Source of the DNA: Pseudoalteromonas sp.
GTDB lineage: Bacteria; Pseudomonadota; Gammaproteobacteria; Enterobacterales; Alteromonadaceae
Direction of reading: 5' to 3'
NCBI RefSeq assembly: GCF_018402495.1
Contig: NZ_JAGYIU010000005.1
Coordinates: 62,001 to 126,000 of the forward strand
Length of the DNA stretch: 64,000 bases
Shown here: in pieces, positions 18,815 to 27,646 of the stretch
How positions within the stretch are numbered: the first letter of the stretch is position 1
Layout: each line of letters begins with the position of its first letter
Made by a program: the position numbers and the translations under genes
Notes under the pieces: generated by a model
What the model was told of the DNA's origin: nothing
Database searches by the model: none
The model's input: the letters and a program-made list of their open reading frames with translations, nothing else

Positions 18815-20236
18815 GTGCAGTATTTACCTATCTTTACCAAACTCGACAACAAACCCGTATTGGTGGTTGGTGGTGGAGAGGTTGCCTTGCGAAAATGCCG
18901 TGCGTTTTTAAAAGCACGTGCCGATGTAACGCTAGTTGCCCCTTGGTTTTGCGAAGAATTAAAAGAACATGCGCATAATAATGAAGTAACATTAATAGAT
19001 GCCTATTTTGAAGAGTCGCATCTTGATGGCAAAATTTTGATTATTGCCGCCACCGACAACGATGAAGTAAACAACACCGTATTTGAACTCGCCAATGCGC
19101 GTAATGTGTTTGTAAATGTGGTGGATGACCAACCTAAATGCACTTTTATTTTTCCCTCTATTGTTGATCGCAATCCAATTACCATAGCCATTTCTAGTGC
19201 GGGCACCGCACCGGTATTAGCAAGGCGCTTGCGTGAGAAGCTCGAAACACTTATCCCGCAGCATATTGGCCCACTTGCCAACTTAGTCGGTGGCTTTCGT
19301 CATAAAGTAAAGCAGCGCTTTAAACACTTTGCCGATCGTCGCCAATTTTGGGAGGGCGTGTTTGATTCATCAGTGGTGAGTAAAGTCCAAACTGGAGATA
19401 CCCATGGCGCTGAGCAGCAATTAGAACAAATGCTAGATGCCAAAGTAGAGCCTGAAGGTGAAGTTTATATTGTAGGTGCAGGCCCAGGCGATCCAGAGCT
19501 ACTGACACTAAAAGCGCTGCAACTAATGCAACAAGCCGATGTGGTGGTATATGATTACTTGGTATCCGATGAGATCATGGAATTAGTGCGTCGTGATGCC
19601 GATTTAATCTGTGTGGGTAAGCGCTTAGGCGATCACAGCGTAGCTCAAGAAGATACAAATAAGATGTTGGTTGATTTAGCACAACAAGGTAAAAAAGTGT
19701 GCCGAATTAAAGGGGGCGACCCATTTATTTATGGCCGTGGTGGCGAAGAAGTCCAAGTACTGGCAGCCAATAACGTCAATTACCAAATAGTGCCAGGTAT
19801 AACGGCAGCCGCAGGATGTAGTGCCTACGCAGGTATTCCTTTAACGCATCGCGACCATGCACAGGCTATTCAGTTTGTTACCGGACACTGTAAAAAGGAA
19901 GGCCAAGAGCTTAATTGGCAGTCGCTTGCACAAAAAAACCAAACACTGGCTATTTATATGGGGGTAATTAAATCGCCGCACATTCAAGCCGAGCTATTAA
20001 AACATGGGCGAGAAACAACAACACCAGTGGCCATAATTGAAAACGGCACACGCAAAAATCAACGTGTTGTCACAGGACAGTTAGACCAATTAGCGCAGCT
20101 CATTGAACAGCATCAAATTATTTCACCCGCTTTACTAATTATTGGTGAAGTAGCTTCGCTGCATCAAGAATTACACTGGTTTGGCGAAAAAGCACAGATC
20201 AGTAGCTTTGCTCAACCGCTGACAGACGTAGCGTAG
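18815..20236 (+). CDS. cysG: Siroheme synthase (trifunctional)
   Basis: Makes siroheme from uroporphyrinogen III for sulfite reductase. 473 aa in two parts. The N-terminal dehydrogenase/ferrochelatase domain has the NAD-binding [13 protein letters not shown] near residue 15. The C-terminal methyltransferase (SUMT) has [18 protein letters not shown] near residue 217 and the [14 protein letters not shown] motif. Start is GTG with AGAGG 9 nt upstream; no better ATG exists. It opens the sulfate assimilation operon, 43 nt before cysD. Confidence 0.96.
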   Translation: MQYLPIFTKLDNKPVLVVGGGEVALRKCRAFLKARADVTLVAPWFCEELKEHAHNNEVTLIDAYFEESHLDGKILIIAATDNDEVNNTVFELANARNVFVNVVDDQPKCTFIFPSIVDRNPITIAISSAGTAPVLARRLREKLETLIPQHIGPLANLVGGFRHKVKQRFKHFADRRQFWEGVFDSSVVSKVQTGDTHGAEQQLEQMLDAKVEPEGEVYIVGAGPGDPELLTLKALQLMQQADVVVYDYLVSDEIMELVRRDADLICVGKRLGDHSVAQEDTNKMLVDLAQQGKKVCRIKGGDPFIYGRGGEEVQVLAANNVNYQIVPGITAAAGCSAYAGIPLTHRDHAQAIQFVTGHCKKEGQELNWQSLAQKNQTLAIYMGVIKSPHIQAELLKHGRETTTPVAIIENGTRKNQRVVTGQLDQLAQLIEQHQIISPALLIIGEVASLHQELHWFGEKAQISSFAQPLTDVA

Positions 20237-20279
20237 TTTAACAGATTTTAATTTAATCATTTTAGTAGGACGACCAACA

Positions 20280-21179
20280 ATGGCTTTAACTCACCTTCAG
20301 CAACTTGAAGCTGAAAGTATCAAAATCATGCGCGAAGTCGCCGCTGAGTTTGAGAACCCAGTTATGCTTTACTCAATCGGTAAAGACTCATCGGTACTTT
20401 TGCACTTAGCCCGTAAAGCATTTTATCCTGCAAAAATTCCGTTTCCGTTATTACACGTAGACACCAACTGGAAGTTTCGTGAAATGATTGAGTTTCGCGA
20501 CCGTTTAGCCAAAGAGTATGACTTTGATTTAATCGTACACAAAAACCCTGAAGGTATCGAAATGGGGGTAGGCCCGTTTACGCATGGCTCAAGTAAACAT
20601 ACCGATATCATGAAAACCCAAGGACTAAAGCAAGCACTCAATAAGTACGGTTTTGATGCAGCATTTGGTGGCGCACGACGCGATGAAGAAAAATCACGGG
20701 CTAAAGAGCGCGTTTATTCATTTCGCGATAAACACCATCGCTGGGATCCTAAAAACCAACGTCCTGAGCTTTGGAACACCTATAACAGCCAAGTGAATCC
20801 AGGTGAGAGTATTCGCGTATTCCCACTTTCTAACTGGACTGAACTCGATATTTGGCAATACATTTATCAAGAAAATATCGAAATGGTGCCATTGTACCTT
20901 GCTAAAGAGCGCCCAGTAGTAGAACGGGACGGTACCTTAATCATGGTAGATGACGATCGCATGCCACTTAATGAAGGTGAAGTACCGCAAATGAAGTCGG
21001 TTCGCTTTAGAACCTTGGGCTGTTACCCACTAACCGGCGCGGTTGAATCAACGGCAAGCAGCCTAACAGAAATTATTGAAGAAATGTTGCTATCGTCGTC
21101 ATCTGAACGTGAAGGTCGGGTGATTGATCATGATTCAGCAGGCTCTATGGAGAAGAAAAAACGTGAGGGATATTTCTAA
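20280..21179 (+). CDS. cysD: Sulfate adenylyltransferase small subunit
   Basis: ATP sulfurylase catalytic subunit (PAPS reductase-like fold), converting sulfate and ATP to APS with CysN. 299 aa (E. coli 302). The PP-loop is [18 protein letters not shown] near residue 30, and the conserved [16 protein letters not shown] follows. Its TAA overlaps the cysN ATG by one base (TAATG), so the subunits are coupled. A clear ribosome site (TAGGACG) precedes its ATG. Confidence 0.97.
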   Translation: MALTHLQQLEAESIKIMREVAAEFENPVMLYSIGKDSSVLLHLARKAFYPAKIPFPLLHVDTNWKFREMIEFRDRLAKEYDFDLIVHKNPEGIEMGVGPFTHGSSKHTDIMKTQGLKQALNKYGFDAAFGGARRDEEKSRAKERVYSFRDKHHRWDPKNQRPELWNTYNSQVNPGESIRVFPLSNWTELDIWQYIYQENIEMVPLYLAKERPVVERDGTLIMVDDDRMPLNEGEVPQMKSVRFRTLGCYPLTGAVESTASSLTEIIEEMLLSSSSEREGRVIDHDSAGSMEKKKREGYF

Positions 21180-22603
21180 TGTCTAACCTAAATAACGATA
21201 CATTTAACGAAGTAAAAGAAATTGGTATAGACGCTTACCTAGCACGTCAACAAGACAAAAGCTTATTACGTATGCTAACCTGTGGCAGCGTGGATGACGG
21301 TAAATCAACCTTAATTGGCCGCCTACTGCACGATAGTCACCAAATTTATGAAGATCAGCTAGCTGCACTGCATAAAGATAACGAAAAAGTAGGTAATGCC
21401 GGTGAAGAGCTTGATTTAGCATTGTTAGTTGATGGCCTACAAGCTGAACGTGAGCAAGGCATAACAATTGACGTAGCGTACCGTTATTTCTCAACCGCTA
21501 AACGTAAGTTTATTATTGCCGACACCCCTGGGCATGAGCAGTACACCCGTAACATGGTAACGGGTGCATCAACCAGTGATGTTGCCATTATTTTAGTGGA
21601 TGCACGTTATGGCGTGCAGGTACAAACTAAGCGCCATAGCTTTATTTGTGACTCATTAGGCATTAAACAGTTTGTGGTTGCGGTTAACAAAATGGATATT
21701 GTTGATTTTGACGAAACCGTTTATGAAAAAATTAAAGCCGATTATTTAAAATTTGCCGAGCAACTTAACGTATCAAACATCAAGTTTGTGCCTATGTCGG
21801 CGCTTAAAGGCGATAACGTAGTAACCCGCTCTGCGCACACTCCTTATTACACCGACAAGCCATTGCTTGAGCTGTTAGAAGACTCTCCGGCAGCTGAAAT
21901 CGACACTGGTTTTGAAGCGCGCCTTCCGGTGCAGTATGTAGTTCGCCCTAATTTAAACTTCCGTGGTTTTCAAGGCACGCTGACCTCAGGTAAATTACGC
22001 GTTGGCGATGAGATAAAAGTACTGCCTTCAGGTAAAACATCTAACATTAAAGAGATTGTGACTTTTGATGGCAACCTCGACACCGCCGAAGCCGGCCAAG
22101 CAATCACGGTTACTCTTAATACTGAAATAGATATTAGCCGAGGGGACGTTATTGTACCGGCAAGCTCGCAAGCGCAAGTAACCAACCAGTTACAGGCTAA
22201 AATTGTGTGGATGCACGAATCGCCATTAGTACTAGGTAAAAGCTATAACCTAAAACTAGGCAGCAAAAACACCTCGGCTATGGTCACTAAAATAGACCAC
22301 ACTATTGATGTAAACACCCTAGAGCATGGCAGCGCAGATTCATTACAGTTAAACGAAATTGCGATTGTGACACTGGAGCTGACCGAGACTATTTTAGCGG
22401 ATCAGTACCATGATAATCACGAAACCGGTTCGTTTATTCTTATTGACCGTTTATCAAACTTAACGGTTGCAGCAGGAATGATAGAGCAAGTACTGCAAAG
22501 TGAAGAAAATGCGGGACAATTTAGCGACTTTGAAGTTGAATTTAACGCCCTCGTACGCAAGCACTTTCCACATTGGCAAGCGCTTGATATTTCAAAGCTA
22601 TAA
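21179..22603 (+). CDS. cysN: Sulfate adenylyltransferase large (GTPase) subunit
   Basis: Regulatory GTPase subunit of ATP sulfurylase, related to EF-Tu. 474 aa. G1 is GSVDDGKSTLIGRLLHD near residue 36, G3 DTPGHEQYTRNM, G4 NKMD. There is no C-terminal APS kinase fusion (CysNC form); the kinase is a separate gene, cysC, further down the operon. Confidence 0.97.
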   Translation: MSNLNNDTFNEVKEIGIDAYLARQQDKSLLRMLTCGSVDDGKSTLIGRLLHDSHQIYEDQLAALHKDNEKVGNAGEELDLALLVDGLQAEREQGITIDVAYRYFSTAKRKFIIADTPGHEQYTRNMVTGASTSDVAIILVDARYGVQVQTKRHSFICDSLGIKQFVVAVNKMDIVDFDETVYEKIKADYLKFAEQLNVSNIKFVPMSALKGDNVVTRSAHTPYYTDKPLLELLEDSPAAEIDTGFEARLPVQYVVRPNLNFRGFQGTLTSGKLRVGDEIKVLPSGKTSNIKEIVTFDGNLDTAEAGQAITVTLNTEIDISRGDVIVPASSQAQVTNQLQAKIVWMHESPLVLGKSYNLKLGSKNTSAMVTKIDHTIDVNTLEHGSADSLQLNEIAIVTLELTETILADQYHDNHETGSFILIDRLSNLTVAAGMIEQVLQSEENAGQFSDFEVEFNALVRKHFPHWQALDISKL

Positions 22604-22637
22604 CGTTTAATGAACGCCTGTTAGGAACATTTAAAGC

Positions 22638-24362
22638 ATGGTAGAACAGCTCATTTTAACAGGCATTATGTTGCTTTTAGTCGGGTGCCTATTTGGCACC
22701 CGTATTAACCCTGCGTGGTTATTTGTCAGCGCCATAGGCACCAGCTACCTAACTGGGCTCATTGACTTAGAAAACATGCTGGTTAATTATACTAACCCAT
22801 CATTAATTACCTTAGTGTTATTAATTTTAGTGTCGATAGCGATAGAAAAAACCACGCTTATTCAACGCTTAGCTAAATCGTTATCCAGTGGCAGTTTAGT
22901 TAAATCAGTGACCAAGCTTGGGCTTTCTACAGCGTTTTTGTCTTCCTTTACTAACAATACTGCGGTGGTTGCTTCTTTAATTACCGCCATAAAAGATAAC
23001 CCAAACCACTCCCCTTCAAAGCTGTTGCTACCCTTGTCGTACACCGCAATTTTAGGCGGTACTATTACACTCATCGGTACCTCTACAAACTTAATCGTAA
23101 ATGGCTTTGCAGTAGATGCGGGGATGGCGCCATTAGGCTTTTTTGATTTTACCTTAGTGGGTTTAGGCGCACTCAGTGTGGGCTTAATCACTATTTTAGT
23201 GATGCTAAAATGCCTGCCCGACAACGGTAAAAATAGCCAAGAGGTGGTGCCTTTTTATTTAGAAGGGAAAGTGCAAACCGGCTCTAAACTAATAAACCGC
23301 ACCGTAGAAGAAAACGGTTTACGCGATTTAAAAGACTTGTTTTTGGCTGAAATTATTCGCGATGGCAATCGCATTTGCGCCGTGACCCCCCAACATATTA
23401 TTCAACAAGACGACATACTGCTGTTTGTAGGCGATATAAAGTCGGTACCTTTGCTCACTCGCTTTGACGGCTTAAAAGTGGTGCATGACAAACACGAAAA
23501 AGACATAGAACACCTTGTTGAAGTTGTTGTTAGTCAGTCGTCTAAATTAATTGGTAAAACGGTAAAAGAAGCCCACTTTAGAGAGCAATTTCATGCGGCC
23601 GTTATTGCTATTCGCCGTGGTCACGACCGTTTACAAGGCGGGCTTGGGCAAGTGCGCTTACAAGCGGGTGATTCATTAATCCTCGCCCCTGGTAAAAGCT
23701 TTTATGACTTAACTAACTTAAAGCGCGAATTTGTGTATATTTCAGGGCTTGATTTACAAACCCACCTCGGTGCAAAGCAATCAAATATTGTGTTGTTAAG
23801 CTTTGCGGGTGTGCTGGGATTAAGTATTTTAGGTGCAGTACCGCTGGTTAAAGGCTTATTAGTGCTCCTTATTGGCCTGATGCTCTGTGGCACGATTAAG
23901 CTGAGCGAAATAAAACGCCGCTTTCCTATTGAGTTACTTGCCGTAGTAGGCAGTGCCATAGGTTTAGCTAAGCTGATGATAGGCACCGGCCTTGCTGGGC
24001 AAATATCAGACGCCATGTTTGTAGTGCTAGGCGACTTTGGCCCTTATGGCGCGTTTATCGCAATCTTTTTAATGACGGTGTTATTTACCGAATTGATCAC
24101 TAATAACGCCGCAGCGGCACTGTCGTTTCCGGTTGCCTACTCATTGGCTATTGGCTTTAACGTAGAACCTTTACCGTTTATTATGGCGGTTGCATTTGGC
24201 GCCTCAGCCAGCTTTATTTCACCTTTTGGTTATCAAACTAACTTAATGGTTTATAGCGCGGGTAACTACCGACTAAAAGACTATGTAATGATGGGGCTAC
24301 CCCTTTCTATTATTTATTCAATTACCGTACTAACTTTGATCCCGCTGGTATTTCCGTTTTAA
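22638..24362 (+). CDS. SLC13-type permease with two TrkA-C domains (probable sulfate transporter)
   Basis: A 574-aa inner-membrane protein of the divalent-anion:sodium symporter class. Two hydrophobic halves (roughly residues 1-190 and 390-574) flank a soluble middle with two RCK/TrkA-C domains, recognisable as KLINRTVEENGLRDL and KLIGKTVKEAHFREQ. The halves carry the related motifs FTNNTAVVASL...IGTSTNLIVNG and ELITNNAAAALSFP...GYQTNLMVY. Its position between cysN and cysC makes sulfate or another sulfur oxyanion the likely substrate, replacing the CysTWA ABC importer. The start lies 34 nt after cysN. Confidence 0.85.
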   Translation: MVEQLILTGIMLLLVGCLFGTRINPAWLFVSAIGTSYLTGLIDLENMLVNYTNPSLITLVLLILVSIAIEKTTLIQRLAKSLSSGSLVKSVTKLGLSTAFLSSFTNNTAVVASLITAIKDNPNHSPSKLLLPLSYTAILGGTITLIGTSTNLIVNGFAVDAGMAPLGFFDFTLVGLGALSVGLITILVMLKCLPDNGKNSQEVVPFYLEGKVQTGSKLINRTVEENGLRDLKDLFLAEIIRDGNRICAVTPQHIIQQDDILLFVGDIKSVPLLTRFDGLKVVHDKHEKDIEHLVEVVVSQSSKLIGKTVKEAHFREQFHAAVIAIRRGHDRLQGGLGQVRLQAGDSLILAPGKSFYDLTNLKREFVYISGLDLQTHLGAKQSNIVLLSFAGVLGLSILGAVPLVKGLLVLLIGLMLCGTIKLSEIKRRFPIELLAVVGSAIGLAKLMIGTGLAGQISDAMFVVLGDFGPYGAFIAIFLMTVLFTELITNNAAAALSFPVAYSLAIGFNVEPLPFIMAVAFGASASFISPFGYQTNLMVYSAGNYRLKDYVMMGLPLSIIYSITVLTLIPLVFPF

Positions 24363-24395
24363 TGCCCGCGTTTATAGCATAAAGAGACACAGCAA

Positions 24396-24989
24396 ATGGA
24401 TAACAATATTGTTTGGCATAATTACGCCACCACTAAAGTACAGCGCAGCGAACAAAAAAAGCATAAGAGCGCTATTATATGGTTTACTGGTTTTTCTGGC
24501 TCAGGTAAAAGCACCGTTGCTAATGCATTAGAAGCGGCACTCAATCAGCAAGGTGCGCACACGTACCTACTTGATGGCGACAATGTACGCCATGGTTTAT
24601 GTAAAGATTTGGGCTTTAGTGATGCAGACCGCGTTGAAAATATTCGCCGCGTGGGCGAAACCGCCAAGCTAATGGTTGACGCTGGTTTGTTAGTCCTTAC
24701 TGCGTTTATATCTCCTTTTAAAGCTGAACGTGACATGGTTCGTGAGTTAGTTGATGAGGGTGAATTTATCGAAGTATTTATCGACACCCCGCTTGAGGTG
24801 TGCGAAAGTCGCGATCCAAAAGGCTTATATAAAAAGGCGCGCGCCGGTGAAATTAAACATTTTACTGGGATTGATTCAACTTACCAGCCGCCGGTTAATC
24901 CTGAAATAATTTTAGATACCAGTAAAAACACCCTAGACCAATCGGTAGCACAGCTGATAACGTATCTAAAACATCAGCATATACTATAG
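24396..24989 (+). CDS. cysC: Adenylylsulfate kinase
   Basis: Phosphorylates APS to PAPS. 197 aa. The P-loop [15 protein letters not shown] is near residue 31, followed by [11 protein letters not shown] and the lid-region [20 protein letters not shown]. It stands between the permease and cysQ with short gaps (33 and 9 nt). Confidence 0.97.
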   Translation: MDNNIVWHNYATTKVQRSEQKKHKSAIIWFTGFSGSGKSTVANALEAALNQQGAHTYLLDGDNVRHGLCKDLGFSDADRVENIRRVGETAKLMVDAGLLVLTAFISPFKAERDMVRELVDEGEFIEVFIDTPLEVCESRDPKGLYKKARAGEIKHFTGIDSTYQPPVNPEIILDTSKNTLDQSVAQLITYLKHQHIL

Positions 24990-24998
24990 GCCCATGTA

Positions 24999-25769
24999 AT
25001 GAACCAAACTGAACTGCTAGAAGAAACCCTTATTCTCGCCCGCAAAGCGGGAAGCGCGATTATGGGTATTTACCAAAAAGACTTTAACGTTGAGTACAAA
25101 GCCGATGAAAGCCCTGTAACCGACGCCGACTTAGCAGCTCATAAAATCATTAGTGCAGGACTAAAAGAGCTCACCCCCGATATTCCTGTATTGAGTGAAG
25201 AAAGTGCTGATATTGGTTGGGACGTACGCCAAACATGGAAAAGCTACTGGCTGGTTGACCCAATCGATGGCACCAAAGAATTTATAAAAAAGAACGGCGA
25301 GTTTACCGTTAATATTGCCTTAATCGAAAATGGCAAACCGGTTTTAGCCGTAGTTGATGCCCCTGCACTAGGTGTATCTTATTTAGCCGCCGAAGCCATT
25401 GGTGCTTTTAAAGATAAAGGCGATGAGCGCATCGAGCTTAAGGTTACCACTAAGCCTAACAAAGGCCTTATTCGTGTAGTCGGCAGCCGCTCGCACCCTT
25501 CCCCTGATTTAGCTGAATTTGTAAAACGCTTTGATGAGGTTGAAATGGTGTCAAAAGGCAGCTCACTGAAACTGTGTTTAGTCGCCGAAGGCAGCGCCGA
25601 CATTTACCCGCGCTTAGGCCCAACTTGTGAATGGGACACCGGCGCAGGCCATGCGATTGCAGAAATAGCCGGTGCAAAAGTGACAAAGCTTGATGGCAGC
25701 CCACTTATTTATAACACCAAAGATGCGTATTTAAATCCGTATTTTGTGGTATCGGCTTTAGAAGAATAA
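24999..25769 (+). CDS. cysQ: 3'(2'),5'-bisphosphate nucleotidase CysQ
   Basis: Removes the 3'-phosphate from PAP, and probably PAPS, relieving toxicity and recycling adenosine nucleotides made during sulfate reduction. 256 aa, inositol-monophosphatase fold. The metal motif WLVDPIDGTKEF is near residue 84 and the second, CEWDTGAGHAIAE, near residue 209. It is the last gene of the cys operon; no standard terminator follows, only the palindromic repeat at 25783. cysH, cysI and cysJ are not in this window. Confidence 0.95.
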   Translation: MNQTELLEETLILARKAGSAIMGIYQKDFNVEYKADESPVTDADLAAHKIISAGLKELTPDIPVLSEESADIGWDVRQTWKSYWLVDPIDGTKEFIKKNGEFTVNIALIENGKPVLAVVDAPALGVSYLAAEAIGAFKDKGDERIELKVTTKPNKGLIRVVGSRSHPSPDLAEFVKRFDEVEMVSKGSSLKLCLVAEGSADIYPRLGPTCEWDTGAGHAIAEIAGAKVTKLDGSPLIYNTKDAYLNPYFVVSALEE

Positions 25770-25782
25770 AAGCTGGTTTAGC

Positions 25783-25984
25783 GTAGGTTGGGTTGAGTAA
25801 AACGAAACCCAACAAATATCTATGGGCTGCGGGTTGCGGGCTTAGAGTCGCGAGCAGTTCAATAACAATTTATACACCGTAGGCTGGGTAGAGCGAAGCG
25901 AAACCCAGCAAGTACCTATGGGCTGCTGGTTGCGGGCTTCGAGCTTCGAGCTTCGAGCTTCGAGCTTCGAGCTTCGAGCTTCGA
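25783..25984 (+). repeat. 96-bp imperfect tandem duplication with palindromes
   Basis: Two units offset by exactly 96 bp. Each begins GTAGG(T/C)TGGGT, whose palindromic core ends in GAAACCCA(A/G)CAA (25783-25816 and 25879-25911). Each then has TATGGGCTG(C/T)(G/T)GGTTGCGGGCTT (from 25821 and 25917). The second unit ends in a 7-bp array. The palindromic core recurs at 62735-62767. These resemble REP-type dispersed repeats. The first palindrome may act as the cysQ terminator. Confidence 0.75.
25936..25984 (+). repeat. Heptanucleotide tandem array, GCTTCGA x7
   Basis: Seven exact, contiguous copies of GCTTCGA at the end of the second 96-bp unit; the first unit has only a single degenerate version. 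On the minus strand the array reads as an artificial ARSSKLE peptide repeat in the ORF track, which is not a gene. Confidence 0.95.
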
Positions 25985-26372
25985 CAGTAGTATGAATCGG
26001 CCACAGCAAATAAGGTAAAACCAATCTCACCACAGAGCACACCGAGGCGCTTCGCGCTACACAGAGGGTTTGAGCGATTGTTTTGCGTGTTGTAGCTCGG
26101 GTTTTATCCCGTCACATTTTTCAGGCTAAAGCCAAACCGAATAGTTAACTATCAGATTAAAGATAAACTACCTTCCCTCAGTAATCCCAATTTCTGCTTT
26201 ATAACAAAGTACGTATAAGTCCATTAAGCTAGGGAATCCTGGTGCATTATCTAGTTTTGAGTTTAGGGCGATAATCAAGAGAATGACCTGACCCAATTTA
26301 CTAATGACTGGCTATTATAAGTTTTTCTAAGTACTTGCCATTAATTGAACGCTTTTTAAAAGCGGGTAGCCC
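25985..26372. other. Gene-free repeat-derived stretch
   Basis: It holds scraps that look like dispersed intergenic repeats: CACAGAGCACACCGAGGCGC with CGCTACACAGAGG (26030-26068), and GTAGCTCGGGTTTTATCCCG (26092-26111), a palindrome followed by AGGCTAAAGCC. A stretch GAATGACCTGACCCAATTTA at 26281-26300 also looks repeat-like. No convincing open reading frame, promoter or terminator is visible. Confidence 0.45.
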
Positions 26373-27203
26373 TTAACGATTTTGTTGGGCGATAAAAGCA
26401 AGCGAGTGTTGATTGAATAAATCTGGGCGTTCTACGTTACAAACATGGCCGCAATGGTGAATGGTTTGCAGTACGCTATTTTTATGGCGCTTAACCATTT
26501 CTTTAACCGGGCCAAGGAACATATGATCTTCTTTACCCATAATGTAAAGAATGGGTATATCAATGTCTTTTTCTTTGAAATATTGCATTAAAGGATTTAC
26601 GTCCATGGCTAATTTAAACCATTTTATAAACTCTTTTTGACACAAACGTTTTGCTTCGCGAACAAATAAAAGTCGAGATTCTTTATGGCGCTTTTTCGGC
26701 ATCATAATAAAAGCAAATAAACGATACAGCCACATGTAAGGCAAGAAGTGTTTAAAAGTATTGCCTAAATAAACTAATATATTACTACGAGCATTAAAGC
26801 GGGTCACCGCTCCACCTAGCACCATGCTAGAAACATATTGCGGGGCAATTTCAGCAATATTGCGAATAAGAATAGTGCCCAATGAAATACCAACAAAGTG
26901 TGCGCTGGTGATATTGTTATGATCTAACACATCGATAATGTCTTTAGAGACATTATTAAATGAATAGTTATTATCGACAAAGTTTTGTAATAGCTCATTA
27001 GATTTACCGTGACCACGAAGATCAAGCAACAACACATTATATTCTTTTTTATAAGCTTTAAGCTGACGAAACCAGATTGCCGAACTCCCCCCTGCGCCAT
27101 GAACAAATACTACCCATGTTTGACTGGTTTCATGCACAAAAATAGTATGGAAAAGAATGTCTTTGCTCATTGCAGTTAGCGGCCTATTTACTTCATTTGG
27201 CAT
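26373..27203 (-). CDS. Alpha/beta hydrolase
   Basis: 276-aa serine hydrolase of the alpha/beta fold. The oxyanion-hole region is FVHGAGGSSAIW near residue 32, and DLRGHGKS follows. The nucleophile elbow is GISLG, the acid probably Asp in IMGKEDHMF, and the His in HHCGHVCNVERPD near the C-terminus. The cap between elbow and acid is long and basic (MMPKKRHKESRLLF). Substrate unknown; esterase, lipase or C-C hydrolase activity are all possible. No signal peptide. It stands alone between two gene-poor gaps. Confidence 0.85.
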   Translation of the reverse strand: MPNEVNRPLTAMSKDILFHTIFVHETSQTWVVFVHGAGGSSAIWFRQLKAYKKEYNVLLLDLRGHGKSNELLQNFVDNNYSFNNVSKDIIDVLDHNNITSAHFVGISLGTILIRNIAEIAPQYVSSMVLGGAVTRFNARSNILVYLGNTFKHFLPYMWLYRLFAFIMMPKKRHKESRLLFVREAKRLCQKEFIKWFKLAMDVNPLMQYFKEKDIDIPILYIMGKEDHMFLGPVKEMVKRHKNSVLQTIHHCGHVCNVERPDLFNQHSLAFIAQQNR

Positions 27204-27646
27204 ATTAAATTGTAGAAAGTATAACCGAGTTTAGAAAAAATCTCTTATGAAGTTCCGATTAATGGCTTCAATATTACAGGATAAAACTCGTTTTGAGTTG
27301 TTAGTTATCAATTAACTTGGCAAGAAAGTGGCCAAGTATTTTCAATTCTCATAAATACTCTTATCAATAATTCACTGAGTTAATGTATACCAAGTACACT
27401 TTGGCTTAAAAATAACGTTTCAGATTGTATGTCTCGCCTTTACCCCAATCATGATGATTAATCACGCATTTCGCGGCATATTCCTGCACTAATTGCGCAG
27501 CTTTTAAACACTGTTTCATATTCGTGACAGTCAGTAACTAATCCGCTACAACAAATTTATATCCAAGACATAAAAACACATGAAATGTGTGGTTAAAAAC
27601 TATATTCTTCGCCGCAATTATTATGATAAATAATGGATACACACAC
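27204..27646. other. Gap between the hydrolase and the serine transporter
   Basis: About 440 nt. Apart from the 37-codon ORF on the minus strand it holds two small hairpins, AACTC/GAGTT near 27287 and ACTTGGC/GCCAAGT near 27315, and no clear promoter consensus. The sdaC promoter must lie here, but I cannot place it. Confidence 0.4.
27406..27519 (-). CDS. Small ORF, 37 aa, uncertain
   Basis: On the minus strand an ATG opens MKQCLKAAQLVQEYAAKCV and continues INHHDWGKGETYNLKRYF before TAA, with protein-like composition. It is too short for the ORF track. It could be a small protein or the last exon-like scrap of a decayed gene. No good ribosome site precedes it (CACGAAT), which argues against translation. 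I do not recognise a family. Confidence 0.3.
   Translation of the reverse strand: MKQCLKAAQLVQEYAAKCVINHHDWGKGETYNLKRYF

Noticed and set aside
25936-25984. Possible CRISPR-like array
   Set aside because: Units are 7 bp with no spacers, so it is a simple tandem repeat. The same holds for 43080-43134 and 61219-61241.
25842-26042. 66-aa minus-strand ORF with repeated ARSSKLE
   Set aside because: It is the translation of the GCTTCGA heptamer array and surrounding repeats; no ribosome site and no independent protein character.
26281-26300. GACCTGACCCAATT motif as the end of a mobile element
   Set aside because: It reminded me of sequence near transposase genes, but no transposase, inverted repeat or target duplication is visible.
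27587-27646. Upstream GTG start for the serine transporter
   Set aside because: Adds 20 unsupported residues; the ATG at 27647 matches the family start.
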